Source of the DNA: Fibrobacter sp. UBA4375
Lineage (GTDB): Bacteria > Fibrobacterota > Fibrobacteria > Fibrobacterales > Fibrobacteraceae
DNA length: 6,543 nt
Assembly: GCA_002391195.1 (NCBI GenBank)
Contig: DGRZ01000098.1
Coordinates: 1-6,543 of the forward strand
Direction of reading: 5' to 3'
In this document: piece by piece, positions 5,844 to 6,543 of the stretch
Layout: every line of letters begins with the position of its first letter
Numbering within the stretch: position 1 is the stretch's first letter
Program-made: the position numbers and the translations under genes
The notes under the pieces: model-generated
What the model saw: only the letters and a program-made list of their open reading frames with translations
Told to the model about the DNA's origin: nothing
Database searches by the model: none

Positions 5844-6543
5844 TGTGGATGTCCTCCAGGGTTGCGTTCCAGTTCCATTTCTTTTCGGACGATTCCGGCC
5901 AGTAGCAGATGGTCCACACGAGGCTGTTGCCGCACAGGATAATCGACCACACGCCAAAGAGTAGGAACAGGAACAGCGGGATAAAGGCGAGCGAGCCGTA
6001 GAAGATGGACATGCGGGTGACCATCGCGGTCTGGATGAGCATGAGGATCTTCACGTAGATATTGATGCAAATCCATGCGATGATGGTCGTCATGAGCGAG
6101 TAGCCGAACAGCTTGCGCTTGCGGTAGGGGGGCGCCTTGCCGGTTTCGCGCTGCCGCAGGCTCCTTGCGGGCAGGGCATAGAGCATCAGGAATATGAGGA
6201 GCATCGTCGCGGTATGGAACGCGATGTACCAGAACGCCGTGATGAGAATCTTGAGCAGTTGGGGCGAAAAATGGAACCCGTCCACGATAATCATGGTGAG
6301 CACGTCCTGCACGTGGTTCACGAATCCCGCGAACATCCCGATAAAGCCCGCGAATATAAGCAGGAAGGGGGTGTAGACCTGGATTTGCCGGATGACGGTG
6401 CGCGAGGTCTTGACCTCCCACACCACGTTGAAGTTCGTCTCGAGGCTCCCGAAGGCGAGGATGAACGTCACGAAGAGGCCTAGGGCGCCGATAAACCCGA
6501 GCTTTCCGATGGGGATATGTTCCGCGTTCTCGACGATGTTCTG
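5815..6543 (-). CDS. YihY/BrkB-family integral inner-membrane protein, partial: N-terminal part beyond window
   Basis: The frame is open from the window edge to a stop at 5815-5817, giving 242 C-terminal residues. An internal GTG at 6471 is not the start, because family-like sequence (IPIGKLGFIGALGLF) continues upstream of it. Family marks seen are LETNFNVVWEVKTSRTVIRQ (numbering from the window edge, about 34-53), the usual conserved loop after a membrane helix, and a final YGSLAFIPLFLFLLFGVWSI (about 183-202), equivalent to the family's last hydrophobic segment. Five hydrophobic segments are visible, near 16-34, 57-75, 98-121, 145-170 and 184-210, with a basic loop (RQRETGKAPPYRKRKL) between the third and fourth. 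A charged hydrophilic tail (about 215-242) ends in NEEKK. Members were once called ribonuclease BN by mistake; the true role is poorly defined and proposed to be transport or envelope-related. It is the first visible gene of the unit. Confidence 0.85.
   Translation of the reverse strand, partial: QNIVENAEHIPIGKLGFIGALGLFVTFILAFGSLETNFNVVWEVKTSRTVIRQIQVYTPFLLIFAGFIGMFAGFVNHVQDVLTMIIVDGFHFSPQLLKILITAFWYIAFHTATMLLIFLMLYALPARSLRQRETGKAPPYRKRKLFGYSLMTTIIAWICINIYVKILMLIQTAMVTRMSIFYGSLAFIPLFLFLLFGVWSIILCGNSLVWTICYWPESSEKKWNWNATLEDIHNAQRNEEKK
5853..5857 (-). promoter_or_regulatory. Ribosome binding site of the beta-barrel protein gene
   Basis: GGAGG on the minus strand is 9 nt before the ATG at 5843. 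It lies within the last codons of the YihY-family gene. It decides for this start over the upstream alternative at 5957. Confidence 0.75.

Noticed and set aside
5028..5942. Plus-strand 304-residue open frame
   Set aside because: It crosses two well-supported minus-strand genes and their ribosome binding sites, and shows no signal peptide or domain.
5844..5957. Longer beta-barrel protein starting at 5957
   Set aside because: The extra 38 residues are out-of-frame reading of the YihY-family gene, have no ribosome binding site in view, and would put the signal peptide in the interior.
5654..6421. Minus-strand 255-residue open frame
   Set aside because: It is a shifted frame of the YihY-family gene, rich in His, Arg and Pro, and lacks the membrane segments seen in the true frame.

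Overview
The window most likely comes from a Fibrobacter-type bacterium (Fibrobacterota). The main clue is the large central protein. It combines GLUG-type beta-helix repeats, a linker of four- and five-serine blocks, and a short C-terminal domain resembling a type IX secretion sorting domain. That combination is characteristic of exported Fibrobacter proteins. This is an inference from protein style; no rRNA or other marker gene is present.

All four genes lie on the minus strand and are packed head to tail. In transcription order (right to left) they are: (1) the 3' part of a YihY/BrkB-family inner-membrane protein gene, 6543-5815; (2) a 211-residue exported, probably outer-membrane beta-barrel protein, 5843-5208; (3) a 1407-residue surface protein, 5180-957; and (4) the 5' part of a UvrA-family ATPase gene, 964-1. 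The junctions are a 29-bp overlap, a 27-bp gap and an 8-bp overlap, so there is no room for a promoter or terminator between genes. They look like one transcription unit whose promoter and terminator both lie outside the window. No stretch over 300 bases lacks a gene.

The surface protein has a two-module plan. Two beta-helix halves are separated by a Listeria-Bacteroides (Flg_new/InlB-like) repeat, and each half begins with an FxGxGHxIYGL motif and ends with a W-x4-G-x-YP motif. Its DNA is AT-richer than that of its neighbours and carries three 8-base A/T runs, one of them abutting the Shine-Dalgarno sequence. The UvrA-like protein is clearly of the UvrA family but divergent: it has an altered Walker A, no recognisable canonical Q-loop segment, one zinc-ligand pair changed to C-x2-H, and a large internal deletion.

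The membrane, barrel and surface proteins fit an envelope theme. The UvrA-like ATPase appears translationally coupled to the surface protein, and no shared function can be deduced from sequence. Three starts were set by hand: 5843 and 5180 from their Shine-Dalgarno sites, and the TTG at 964. I found no RNA genes, insertion sequences, CRISPR arrays or attachment sites.
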